A stretch of 64,000 nucleotides of DNA, from NCBI GenBank assembly GCA_037833965.1, contig AP031356.1, forward strand, positions 27,256,501-27,320,500, written 5' to 3'. The notes under the pieces were generated by a model. It did no database searches, was not told where the DNA came from, and was given only the letters and a program-made list of their open reading frames with translations. This stretch comes from Marchantia polymorpha subsp. ruderalis (lineage: Eukaryota; Streptophyta; Marchantiopsida; Marchantiales; Marchantiaceae). How positions within the stretch are numbered: position 1 is the stretch's first letter; every line of letters starts with the position of its first letter. Positions 11,171-22,136 of the stretch are shown piece after piece. The position numbers and the translations under genes are program-made.

Positions 11171-12789
11171 TCCTAGGCATATTGTCCACATGAAGTTTGA
11201 ACAATGAACTTGTAATGTGACAGTTTCATTCAATGACAGGAGATAATTGGAATAGAAACAAGTCAAGCAAATCACTTGGAGAAGATTTAGAAAGAAATGA
11301 AAGTCGATGTATTTATATGATGATCTTCCATCCATGCACCTGGCTGGAGCCATTCTTGTTATTCCCAAACCCTTTTCTCCGAGTAGAGGATATACAGTTT
11401 TAAAAATCAAGAGTAGCATGAATTCATTGCCTTTATTACCATGCTTCGGTATTTTGGTTAACATGTGCTATTTCGAATGCTTATTTACAATATATGAGTA
11501 TAGTGAAGACATTACTTCAACCTCCAAGAGGAATAATCAATCTGGTTTTCATGTCAACATGCAAAAAATCTTTAACGTTGAGAAATCTGAAAATTATTGA
11601 AATTTTACTCTCCTTGTGCATTTTACTCTCCATTTTTTTTAATAATTTGTGGAATAATATATCTATCTTTAGGACTAAAGTAAAAATTACTCAAAATATA
11701 GATAATGTTGAATTAAATAGATTATCTATAATGGTCACATTAACAATCCGTGAGTTTGATATGTAGAAGATGAATGTGTTAATTTGTCAAGACACATAAA
11801 TAATCCGTGGACTTGTTATATAAACTATTGAGTGTGTAAATTGAGAACAACATATCAAAAATATATATGACTCTTAGATATATTTGCCATATCATGATAC
11901 CAAATGACTATTATCAAAGTTCACAAGCATCACAACACCCATAAGAATATGTATGTGCTTGAAGACATTACCATCATTGGAAAGTTTCATGCTATTGTGT
12001 GACAGAGGGGATGATTGACGTGTTACATTCACCTTAATACACATGAACAAAAAGTATATGGCTATGCTATCTTAGAAATATGCAATTTTCAACATGGAAA
12101 AAATTGATCTTGACTTTTGTGAGCATTGTATCATGGTCAAGCATTTATCTTCATGTATTTTTTGGTATTGAAATTTATAGTTCTAAAAAATTTATTAAAT
12201 GTATATATAACGAGTGTAACACTAGTATTTAGAGTGAAATTTACACAAATATGAAACATAAATTCTGAAAAAGATTTACTTTGAATGGTTTGCATTTCCT
12301 TTACATAAAAACTTCAAACACATACACAAAGATAAGGTTCTATTCACCATCCAATCCCTTCCTAGTGTATTGTTGACATAACGGATAAATCTAATGAACA
12401 TACATTGATTTTAGCGACGTTTTGCTTCCAACTAGCATACTCAATCTTACCCTAACAGGCATTAGCATTAATGGCGTGTCTCTTCCAACTAATGTATTAA
12501 ATAGCATACGGATTGTTGACATGTCACTATATTTGTCTATTATCTACTCTACTCTACTCTACTCAATCTTGAATAACCTCTACTTTAGTTCCAACTCAAG
12601 AAAGATGCAAAGTTCTTGTTGTACATAAATTGAAACTTTTGAATTATAAAATTTGAATTTGCTAAATGTTTAGTTGGTTTCCAAGTTGATTTATACGATG
12701 AATAGATTTTCTATTGAATCAAATATTCAACTTTGGGATATTTACGGTCTCAAATACGATTGTTTTGTATCTATTCTACCTTAAACTCT
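11171..12789. other. No gene seen: AT-rich DNA
   Basis: AT-rich with no supportable gene. It contains a short CTACT microsatellite (about four units, 12544-12563). This stretch lies downstream, on the minus strand, of the Ty3 integrase relic and may be further decayed parts of that element, but I cannot show it. Confidence 0.5.
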
Positions 12790-13421
12790 TCATGATTAGC
12801 TATAAAAATTGAAATTGGAAGTGATGATGGTTGGTTGGTGAATTATTTTCATTGTAGTTATGATTTTGCAATCGTTACACATTAAATATTGGCTGTATTT
12901 TTATATGTGACAAAAGTTTCAACTTGTATGACATTTCATCAACACATCTCAAAATAAAAAATGGACAAATAAAAATATAATTAAACTTCAGTGTTCATAC
13001 AAGAAACAAACTTGTTATAGATAATCAAACATGATCTCCTAACTCAAAATTTAGCTCTTTATGATGAGCAAAAATATGTTATTTTTGCCAATTTTGAGCC
13101 ATCAGCAACTTTTCCTTGGTTTCAAATAGTATCTTGTGAATGTATTCAACAAACTCGTTGACTCCAGCAACTTTAGTCAAAAACTTCTCTGTTTTGAAAA
13201 TTGCATCAAATTTGAGAGAATATAAGATGAGTATCATTAATGAGAAAAAATAAAAGCACTTGTGTGGATGCATTAACAGAAATGTTATATACAAATTCCA
13301 ATAGAGTTAAAATGATGTACCACTCTTTTTGTATTTTAAGTGTGAAGCTTAGTAACATTGACTGTACAAATATATTTTTACTCTTTGTTTGCTCATCAAT
13401 TTGAGTATGATAGACCGTTGA
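12790..13421 (-). pseudogene. Decayed Ty3 integrase relic, C-terminal side
   Basis: Minus-strand sequence reads like the distal integrase of a Ty3 element. After the last catalytic region come an amphipathic stretch (VEYIHKILFETKEKLL), a basic stretch, and a GPY-like module ending in YKLKLLSHIKIQPIF. It is heavily decayed, with many breaks, and much older than the GC-rich LTRs. The 50-kb complex A inserted into it at 13421; the upstream part of the same domain resumes at 63797. It is a different, more AT-rich lineage than element D. Confidence 0.65.
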
Positions 13422-15555
13422 TGTGGTAACCCAGTTTTTGTTTTTTGTCGGAATTAAAACATTTAAAAAAAAATAAGTACCGCGGTAGCAACTGTAAATA
13501 GTAATCGGTATGCAAAAATAGAGTAAAAAGGGAGAATCGCGGATCTAGGAGAATCTCGGAGTTTGAAGGCTTAGGTTGAGGTTGGACGCCTTGAACAGAA
13601 TGGACGGTTCCTGCTGAGGGATACGCCTTCGGTGCCTTTGGCAAAAGCTCCTTGAGGTGTCTTCGGCTGAAGGGCCTTCGGCGCAAGCAGAAGCAAGCGC
13701 CTTCGGCTCAAACGCCTGTAGAGGAGCTTTTGCTGAAGACGTACGGAGCATGCGACACGGAATGTCTTTGTCACTAGACTACGCCTTCTACGGCAAGCGC
13801 CTTCGGCGGTAGATTCCTTCGTCCCGACGCCTTCGGCACTAGCGCCGTCTTCGTCGTTAGGTTTCTCCTTCGGCGGAAGGAATGTCTTCGCCTCTGAGAT
13901 GCTCCTTCGGTGGAAGGATGCTCCTTCGGCGGAAGAAGAAAGGACAAAAAAAATGGCGGAAGTCTATACCTTCACCGCGAGCGCCTTCGGCGATGCACCT
14001 TCGGCGGTACACAGACGAAGAACGGCGTCAGCGGAAATCAGCGGGATCAAGATTGAATGTACAAGTGTGGGAGTCCGCGCAACGGCGGAGCGTGAATTCG
14101 CGCGTGCGAATTGGACTGTTATGCCTCCGCGCTGACATAGCATTCAAGCGGGCCGCGGCCAGCTCAAGTGTCGAACGATGAGCAACCTTGATCGCCGAAG
14201 GAGGAAGTGTAATAACCCACCAAAGGCTAAAACTGCAATATAGTGGTAGAAAGGTCGAACCCACAGGGACAGAGGCAACACACAGAGTACAAAGTGTCAC
14301 ATTTAACAGACTATTGAAGAGTTTGAATTCTCAGGCGACTGTCACTCCCAGAAATACTGCAAATGTTCACTCGGAGATCACTCGGAGGTCGCACAGTGCA
14401 GCGTAGTTCACTCAACACACACACACACACACACACACCTGAAACTATAGAAACACAACTCAGAGGTCGGTTAGGACCTCTACTTAAGATTTCAGGGGGA
14501 AAGTCTCTCGCAAGTACACTCAGCGAATCTGCGGGTAGTGACTCCCAACTCCGGCTTTTACAACCCTTCCACTAGTTTTTGCTAGCACAGGGAATGTAAT
14601 AACCCACTAAAGGCTAAAACTGCAATATAGTGGTAGAAAGGTCGAACCCACAGGGACAGAGGAACACACAGGGTACAAAGTGTCACGTTTTAACAGACTA
14701 TTGAGGAGTTTGAATTCTCAGGCAACTGTCACTCCCAGAAATACTGCAAGTGTCCACTCGGAGCGCACTCGGAGGTCGCACAGTGCAGCGTAACACACAC
14801 ACACACACCTGAAACTACAGAAACACAACCCAGAGATCCGTTAGGACCTCTACTTCAGGATTTCAGGGGGAAAGTCTCTCGCGAGCACACTCGGCGAAGC
14901 TGCGGGTAGTGACTTCCAACTCCGGCTTTTACAACACTTCCACTAGCTTGCTGCTAGTGTAGGAAACCCGGTTTGGACTGCCTACTTCGGATCGAAGTCA
15001 CTCATACGCGGTGAACAACACTCTCAACTCACAAAACGCGCAGAGAACACAGGTCCGCACTGAAGGACTCACTGAGAAACATTCCAGTAACACAACAACA
15101 GTCTATTGAAGAGTTTGAATTCTCAGGCACTTGTCATTCCCAGAAATACTACAGGGGTTACCCTCAAGGCACCTGCTGCAGCGTAGCCTGAATTTACAAC
15201 CAAGGCTTACACGAAGTAGCAAAACTTCACTTTGGCATTCAGGGGAAAAATCCCAAGGGAGTACAATCAGAAAGAAACACTCGAAGGTGTAGGGGCGAAA
15301 CTGTTCAAGTATCTAACTAGTCACTGGCTCTGAGCATCGGCAGTCACCCGCAGGTGCAGTTCCGAACTACTCAAGTCTCTAACCAATGTACTAGCTCTGA
15401 ACATTCGGCCGAAGGCCTTCAGTTACAAAATGCGGAACGCTAAGTTGTAACTCCTCGTGCGTGGTGACAGAACTCAAGGACACAAACACGCAAAGGAAAT
15501 GGGTTCCTGATCTGTACTTCTGATGGGAAAGAACCCCAGGCAAAACGCCTGGAAC

Positions 15556-15564
15556 TATTTTATA
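15556..15564 (-). promoter_or_regulatory. TATA box of LTR C
   Basis: TATAAAATA on the minus strand, just past the end of the U3 frame. It is followed by the inverted repeat CCAGGC-GTTTT-GCCTGG. Confidence 0.6.
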
Positions 15565-15600
15565 CCTTCTAAGTCCTAACTAGCACTACACTGCACTACG

Positions 15601-17194
15601 CTACACGCCTGCGCGGAACCACGCTACACTACACTCCGCGGAACCTGTGCTACGTCTCCTACGCGGCGGACTGCCGCGCACTAACTCCCTACCCTGCCAA
15701 TCTTCCGCTCGACTGCGCAGTCCCAATCGTTGCAACGCCGCGGACACCTCCACTTCAAGGGCGGACATGGTATCCTGTGCCTTCGACAGAAAAGCATCGA
15801 GCTTCTTTGCTACCTTCCGCCGACTCCTACTGTCGCCTGACAACAACCCGGCTGCGCGAAGTTCAAACTCACGCAGTGTGAGTTTCTCCTGCGCCTTCAC
15901 TTCCCAGTGGGCGTAGCCCTTGAGACAGTGGGCGACACGCCTCGCCGTCTCCACCTTCGTGCGATCTGCCTCCTTCCTGCGATCCTCTTCAATTATCACT
16001 AATTGCGATTCGGCCTCAGCACGTTGCGCTCTCAATTCGCCACACTCTGACTGTAGCCTGCGGATTAACTCCTCATCCGCCTGCCGTGCGAGCTGACATT
16101 GTTCCAACAACCGCGTCTGTCGCACGAGCTCCTCTGACAAAATCCGATTCTGGGCCTGCTCAGAAATTAGTGCTTCCTTGACCTTCACCTGCTCCTTGGT
16201 GAGCTCGTCCAGTTTCTCATCCCTCACCTTCTCGGAGTACTTGTAGAATTTCTGATTAAGTTTATACTGACCCCACAAGCATGCATGCTTCTCCTTCAAT
16301 TCCCTCAACTCCTGGTCCACTCTAGCTAATAGCTTGCTGGTGTGGACTTTAGTGCGAGTCCGCCTGCGCACTAACTCGATGTAAGATCCCGGCTGAAGTG
16401 GGTCGGCGTATTTATCGACCTTGCGATCCAAGTACCTCAGCAACGGAATCACCTGCTCAGAGAGCGCCGCCGCCGGCGCTCCAACAATTTCCTCCTCCTC
16501 CTCCTCGGTGTCCTCTGCTCCTGACATCTCTTCGGTGGAGCCTCCGTCGTCATCATCCGAGTGGAGAATTTCAGTCGCCATTGATTGCGTCGGCGACTGA
16601 CCCGAGTGGGGCTGCACGTCGTCGACGTGTGCTGCCTGCGAAGGCACGGCTGCAGCCGCGCTGCTCTTTGCCAAAATGTCTAAGGCGGTAGGCGAATGTG
16701 CCCGTGCGGCATCCTCGCCGCTCGCTTGTTGGTCGTCTACCGTGTCCTCTCTGCCGCCGACGCCCGCCGCCGAAGGCGATCGAGCGGAGGGTGGCTGCGC
16801 GGGGTTTGATTGCGCATCGCGCATCGAAATTTCATCCCGCGGACAGTCGCTCCGCTCCTCCGTCTGTTGCTGCTCCCTTGATCGGTCCGTGGGGGCTGTG
16901 CTTGGCCTATGCGCAGGCGCAAATGCCGGCGCCTTGTCCGCCGCAGGCGTAGTGCCGCGGACGTCCACCGCCGAAGGCGACATGGCCGGGGGCCGCTCGC
17001 CCGATGTCCTTTGGCCCTGAGGCCCTACCGCCGAAGGCGCATCTACCGGCGGATTACCCGCCGATAGTGTGGTCTCCGTACACTCCCTGCTCGTATCTCC
17101 GCGGCTCGAAGGCCCTGGCGCCGAAGGCGCAAATTGCGGCGCGTGGTGCGCCGGAGGGTCTGGCCCCGAGGGCCGGTGTCTCGTAGGCGGCTCT
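15601..17194 (-). pseudogene. U3-encoded LTR protein (C copy), C-terminal half, split by D
   Basis: The minus-strand continuation of the C copy on the far side of element D. It holds the repeat-rich linker (APSA/SPSA phrases), an acidic DSDDDDG / EEEEEE patch, the EQVIPLLRYLDRK block, a long coiled coil with NRILSEELVRQTRLLEQC, and the basic tail with RRRRSTGSAECS ending at 15601. It is very similar to the J and G copies. Confidence 0.8.
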
Positions 17195-18542
17195 TGTGGT
17201 AACACACTTTTTGTTTTTTTGCAGAATTTAAACAATTTTAGAAAACTAGTACCGACGCAGTGTTTGTAGTTAGAAAAAGGTACGTTAAATAGAGTGGATT
17301 GATGAGATCGTCACGAGGACACAAAGAATCACGCAGTCGGATGTACCAATGTCTTCGGCGCCTTCGGCAAAAGCTCCTTTTTGAGGTATCTCTACTCACG
17401 CGCCTCTAGCGTATAAGGAAGCTACGCTTCTGGCGCAGACACCTCAGGAGGAGGTTTTGCTAAAGACGTCAGGAGAAGGGCCCGGACCTCTAAAGGCATC
17501 CGACCATGAGTGCGCCTTCGGCGAAGCGCCGCTAGCGCGGAAAGGGAAAACCTTCATAACAATCGAGATACACGGTAGATCCAGTTGGTTGAAGTTGCCT
17601 TAGAAAGAGCGCGGGACGCTCGTTCTAACGAGTCCAAGAGCGTTGGAGATGGATTAGGAACAGAGAAGTTATGAGCGTCGGAAAACTCGTAGCCGGACAT
17701 GCGCCGTTCGCGCTAGGGTTCACAGCCGGAAAGGATTCCCGTACGCCCTCGGCGATGCGCCTTCGGTGGAATCACGCGCTCATAGGAGGAAACCCACTCA
17801 GAGTCGGAAGCGCCTTTGGCGGCGGTCCATGGAAGGAAAGCGCCGGTCGGATGTACGTCTCCGACGTGGCGCTGACAGTCGGATGCGCTGGCATGAGTTG
17901 CGCTGGCGGATATGCGCCGGCAGCAACAGACGAGGCATAAAGGACAAAATAGGCGGTACGACTGCGCGCCGGCGTAATTTGATCCGACTGGATGTGCGCC
18001 TCCAGCAAGGCGCCGACGGATAATGAACGCACCAGCGGCGACACGCCTCTAGAGAAGGGCGGGTTAGGAAAAGACAACAGGGTCGACGTATACCCTGCAG
18101 CGGACTCGAGTCCGGAAGGTGGCGGCGGCGGGAGAATTCAACGTTTAAGCATGCGAATGCGCGCAATGCGGAGACGTGAATTCGCGCATGCAAAGGGCGA
18201 ACCGTTAAGCCGTATAGCCGGCTGCGTACGTTGCAACCAGTAAGAACGTTGGACGTTCTTGAAATCGGAGAAGAAAAGACTGCGCTCCAGTCTCATTCTC
18301 TCATTCTTGACTTTGCGATTTCCAGTTCCAAGATTACGCGCAAGGGCGGAGCGACCTGCAGTGAGAGTAGAGAGTGCGGAGACGAGTTGCGCAAGGATCT
18401 TGGCGGACCTTGAAAGAATTGTGAGTAGCGATCTTGAACGAGCGCAGAGAGAGTGAGCAGTCAGTGCTTGAGTGACCGACGCGCAGTGGCGATTGTGAGA
18501 GAGAGAGCGAAAGGGAGAACGTTTGTGTGTGCAGGCAACGCA

Positions 18543-21098
18543 ATGTCGAAGGTTCCCCAGCTGCGAGTGTCTCCACTCAGGGTGCCGCAGATCGGTCTAC
18601 GCGCATTTCAAGATGTGCTGTTGAGGCTGAAGCTCGATTTTCTCCTCTGGGGGTGGAATTGGACATGTCCGGAGATGGTGCGCGAGTATCTGCAAGAGAG
18701 ACACAAGCCTTCTCGCGGATTTCGCCCACACCCAGAGAGATGGGACATTTGCAATTGGGCGCAGGTGTTGGGCAGGTGTGCCGGCGAGGAAGGGGATCTC
18801 CTCTTCGAGGCCGACAGCGTGAAGGTGTCCCAGGAGGAAGAAGTCTCTTACAATGAGCTCTTCAAGGTGGCTAGACATCCCAAGAACGGTTTCCGGACAC
18901 GGGATTACAAGGATCGATTGCGGAGAAATGTCGCGACGGCATTGCTGCAGATATTGCAGCCGACCAAGACCGCTTACATGCATGGTTGGCAGGTAGAGTT
19001 CGTGGAGCTAGTGCTGTCAGGAGCTCCGGTGCATTGGGCACGGCTCCTGTGGAAGGTGACGCGCCAACATGCGCAAGAAGAGAGGGGAGGAACCCTCAAT
19101 CATCTATCGCCTTACTTAATCGTGTTTTATCGGGCGATGGGATGTTTGACGAATGCTGAGAAAACTCGGTTTCCGCAGCTGACCCGGACTTATCCAGGTA
19201 GATATTCGAGGGAGGCCGAAGTAGACACGGATCCGGATGAGGAACCTGCCAGTACGCCTCCGGCTCCGGCTCCAACAAGAGCAGCAGAAGAACGTCGAAG
19301 TGAGCGCATTCCGCGAAAGCGGAAGTGGGATGAGAGACCTGAGGACAGGCAGCCGGAAGTACCAGCTGCGCCGACTCGTGGTCGGCCCACCCCCGAGCCT
19401 CACAGTCGACCAAAACAGAGGGCACGCAAAATGCCAACTGTTACTGAGGAGACCAGGCGAACTCCGACCCGGCGGAATCTCACACAGGAAGAGATAATCG
19501 CTCAGATTCTAGGGAAGACGGCAGAAACCTCTGCACAGAAGGCACCACGGCCTTCGGGAGGAGATGGACGGACTGACAGCCGGCCGACTGCGAGTCGGAT
19601 GACTGAAGGTCGACAAGCGGAAGGAAGGCCAACTGAACGGCGCGTTGAACCGGACAGCAGGCCGGAAGCAGAAGAGAGTTTGGCTGACGAGCCAACAATC
19701 CTCAGAGGGTCGTCTTCGGCGGAAGGCACTTCTGGAAGAACGCCACCAACAAGCAGGCCAAGTGGAGTCAAGACGCGCAGGGTGTATCCGACTCCCAGTC
19801 GGACAACTGCTGGTCGGCCGACTGCGAGTCGGACAACAGAGAGTCAGCCGGATTCGCCGACTGCGAGACGGATGGGGCCAACGACGAGTGTGCGGACGCC
19901 TTCGGCGGACGCACCTTCAGCAAGGACACCTTCCGCGCAGATTGCGCCGGAAGGACAAGCAGCAGAAGCGGGCGGATCAAGAGTGACAAAAGTCACTGCG
20001 GCGTCGACCCCTTCACAAACCGAAGATCGAGCCGGAACAGGGGCTCAAGCAGTGGGATCTCCCACTGCCCTGGATATTTTAGCCGGCAGTGGAGCAGCAG
20101 TCGCAGCGGAAGCTGATGCGCGCCACAGTTTCAGGGAGTCGCCAAGGGATTCGGTGGCGACTGAAATCCTCGAGACTGAGGATGAGACGAGCTCGGAAGA
20201 GCAAGAAGAGGATTCGGTGCAGAAAACGCCAACAGGGGTGCTGTGCGAACAGATAGTTCCACTCCTGCGATATCTGGATCGCAAGACATCCAAATACGCA
20301 AGTGCCTTAAAACCGCAGTCTTATGTGGAGACAATCAGGCGAATGACAAGGAGCAAGGTGGCAAGGTGGGCCTCTAGGTGCCAAGTATATGTGGATAGGA
20401 ACACCGCCCTCCGACAACACCTGGCGGTCACCCAGAAGCTATACCAAGCCTTGCAGCAGCAGAAGGAGGATGCGGCGACGAAGAGTCAGGCGGATGCCGA
20501 ACTAATACGGGCAAAGATCGAGTCGGAATTGCAGGAGGAGCGGAGACAGAACAAAGTCCTAGCAGCCGAGCTTGCGCGCCAGACGCGCGCCTTAGAAGAA
20601 AGTCAAAGAGCCCGCAAGGAGGATGAGGAGTTGTTGCGCAACTTGCAAACCGAGTGCTCGGATTTGAGGGCACAACGTGCGGAATTAGAAATGCAGCTGG
20701 CAGAGGTGGAGAGCAGCTGCAGGGCACGAGGAGAGTTGGCGGCACGGGTGACTCGTTGTCTAAACGGATACACCCATTGGGAGGTGGCAGCTCAAGAGAG
20801 GATTACACTCCGGGAGTTCGAGCTTCGGGCGGCGGCATTGACGGAAGGTGACAGTCGGAGTCGGCGGCGAGTGGCGAGAAAATTAGAAACCTTCTTGTCG
20901 GGTGCGCGCGACACTATGGCGCACTTGCAGTCGGAAGTCACCACAGCGCTCCGACGCCTGGGGTTACGCAGCCGGTCGGAAGACTGGCAAGGTAGAGATA
21001 GTAAGCGGAGCAGTCCGGCGCGCAGGAGGCGCAGCACCGGATCTGCTGAATGCAGTAGAGTAGTTTGGTTTCGCGCAGATGCTGCGAGTGGTAGATAG
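18543..21098 (+). CDS. U3-encoded LTR protein, 851 aa (D 5' LTR copy)
   Basis: Intact frame from the ATG at 18543 (MSKVPQLRV) to 21098. The same phase is open further upstream, but this ATG is the first in the D copy and it is conserved across subfamilies. Residues 1-230 form a conserved block with tryptophan and cysteine motifs: GLRAFQD, KLDFLLWGWNW, MVREYLQE, NWAQVLGRCAGEEG, DYKDRLRR, WQVEFVE, GGTLNHLSP. About 230-540 is a low-complexity S/T/P/R linker built from PTASRTTES-type repeats. About 540-800 includes an acidic patch, EQIVPLLRYLDRK and a long coiled coil; then comes a basic tail with RRRRSTGSAECS. I recognise no enzyme motif. The N-terminal block faintly recalls the 'putative plant transposon protein' domain of plant retroelement frames (inference, unverified). 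It is preceded by a T/G-rich run ending in CAG, a possible splice acceptor. Confidence 0.85.
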   Translation: MSKVPQLRVSPLRVPQIGLRAFQDVLLRLKLDFLLWGWNWTCPEMVREYLQERHKPSRGFRPHPERWDICNWAQVLGRCAGEEGDLLFEADSVKVSQEEEVSYNELFKVARHPKNGFRTRDYKDRLRRNVATALLQILQPTKTAYMHGWQVEFVELVLSGAPVHWARLLWKVTRQHAQEERGGTLNHLSPYLIVFYRAMGCLTNAEKTRFPQLTRTYPGRYSREAEVDTDPDEEPASTPPAPAPTRAAEERRSERIPRKRKWDERPEDRQPEVPAAPTRGRPTPEPHSRPKQRARKMPTVTEETRRTPTRRNLTQEEIIAQILGKTAETSAQKAPRPSGGDGRTDSRPTASRMTEGRQAEGRPTERRVEPDSRPEAEESLADEPTILRGSSSAEGTSGRTPPTSRPSGVKTRRVYPTPSRTTAGRPTASRTTESQPDSPTARRMGPTTSVRTPSADAPSARTPSAQIAPEGQAAEAGGSRVTKVTAASTPSQTEDRAGTGAQAVGSPTALDILAGSGAAVAAEADARHSFRESPRDSVATEILETEDETSSEEQEEDSVQKTPTGVLCEQIVPLLRYLDRKTSKYASALKPQSYVETIRRMTRSKVARWASRCQVYVDRNTALRQHLAVTQKLYQALQQQKEDAATKSQADAELIRAKIESELQEERRQNKVLAAELARQTRALEESQRARKEDEELLRNLQTECSDLRAQRAELEMQLAEVESSCRARGELAARVTRCLNGYTHWEVAAQERITLREFELRAAALTEGDSRSRRRVARKLETFLSGARDTMAHLQSEVTTALRRLGLRSRSEDWQGRDSKRSSPARRRRSTGSAECSRVVWFRADAASGR

Positions 21099-21130
21099 GA
21101 TAGTGTAGTGTTAGTTAGGACCTTAGAAGG

Positions 21131-21136
21131 TATAAA
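21131..21136 (+). promoter_or_regulatory. TATA box of D 5' LTR
   Basis: TATAAA within AGAAGGTATAAAGTAG, 32 bp after the stop of the U3 frame. The same phrase precedes the presumed R region in every giant LTR in the window. It is the expected promoter for the gag-pol genomic RNA. Confidence 0.7.
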
Positions 21137-21142
21137 GTAGTT

Positions 21143-21159
21143 CAAGGCGTTTTGCCTTT
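21143..21159 (+). promoter_or_regulatory. Conserved short hairpin just past the TATA box
   Basis: AAGGC-GTTTT-GCCTT inverted repeat, 12 bp past the TATA box. It is present in all copies, as CAAGGC/GCCTTG in F, H, B and E and CCAGGC/GCCTGG in C and G, so the second pair changes on both arms together. It spans or sits just upstream of the expected transcription start, so it could act as DNA or at the extreme 5' end of the RNA. Confidence 0.55.
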
Positions 21160-22075
21160 TGACTCTTCCAGGTTCGGAAGTGCAGATCAGGAACTCACTT
21201 TCTTGGCGTGTTTGTGTATTTTGGTCCTGGCACCACGTAGAGAAGCTGCAGCATAGCGAAGTTACCGTATGTTGTAGTTGAAGGCCTTCGGCTGAATGTT
21301 CAGAGCTCGCACCCGGTTAGAGACTTGAGTAGTGCGGATCTGCACCTGCGGGTGATTTCTGATGCTCAGAGCCGGCTGCAAGTTAGAGACTTGAACAGTT
21401 CCCCCTTACTCCTTCGAGTGACATATCCTGATTGTACTCCTACGGGAAGTTTCCCCTGAATGCCAATGTGAAGTTTCATTACTTCGTGTAAACCTTGGTT
21501 TGTAATTCAGGTTGTGTGTGGGTTACTGGATCGTGTTTCAGTAAGTTCTCAGTCGGGTCTGCACTCCCTGCGTTTTGTGTGATAGTCGAGGGTGACGTCC
21601 ACGGCGTACGTAGAGGCTTCGTTCCGAAGTGAGAAGTCCAGTCCGGGTACCCCCGCTAGTTCCTGGCGGAAGGGCAGTAAAAGCCGGAGTGGGAGGCACT
21701 TCCTGCAGAACCTCTGAGTGAACTTACGAGACACTTTCCTCCTGAAATCCGAAGCGGAGGTCCTGACCGACCTCCGAGTTGTGCTTTTTGCCAGTTTCAG
21801 GTGTGTGTGTGTGTGTGTTGAGTGACCAAGCTGTACCGTGCATCCTCCGAGCATCCTCCGAGTTGAGATCCTCCTCCGAGTCGAGCCTCCGAGTCGAGCA
21901 CTGCAGTATTTCTGGGAGTGACAGTCGCCTAGAATTCAAACTCTACAAAAGTCTGTTAAACGTGACACTTTTACTCTGTGTGTTGCCTCTGTCCCTGTGG
22001 GTTCGATCTTTTTACCACCATACTGCAGTTTTAGCCTTTGGTGGGTTATTACATAAGGAGCCGACAACTTCTTTT

Positions 22076-22094
22076 TGGCGCCGCTGCCGGGGAC
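22076..22094 (+). promoter_or_regulatory. Primer-binding site, tRNA-Asp type
   Basis: TGGCGCCGCTGCCGGGGAC matches the complement of the 3' end of plant tRNA-Asp (TGGCGCCGTTGCCGGGGA) with one difference. This is the primer site typical of Athila and related Ty3 elements. It starts 22 bp after the LTR end, a longer gap than the few bases usual for LTR elements. Confidence 0.85.
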
Positions 22095-22136
22095 AGTGCG
22101 TCAACACCAGAATACTTGAGCAGCAATGCTCGGTGA

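Larger units (their letters stand above)
17195..22053 (+). repeat. 5' LTR of element D
   Basis: TGTGGTAACAC...GGGTTATTACA, 4859 bp. Order: a 1.3 kb GC-rich upstream section, the 851-codon frame (18543-21098), the TATA box (21131), a short hairpin, then a ~0.9 kb R/U5-like region with a TG microsatellite. By position the frame is in U3, assuming the TATA box sets the start of R. Confidence 0.95.

Noticed and set aside
22076-22094. tRNA-Asp gene fragment
   Set aside because: Only the 3'-end complement is present, in the position of a primer-binding site; no tRNA body follows.
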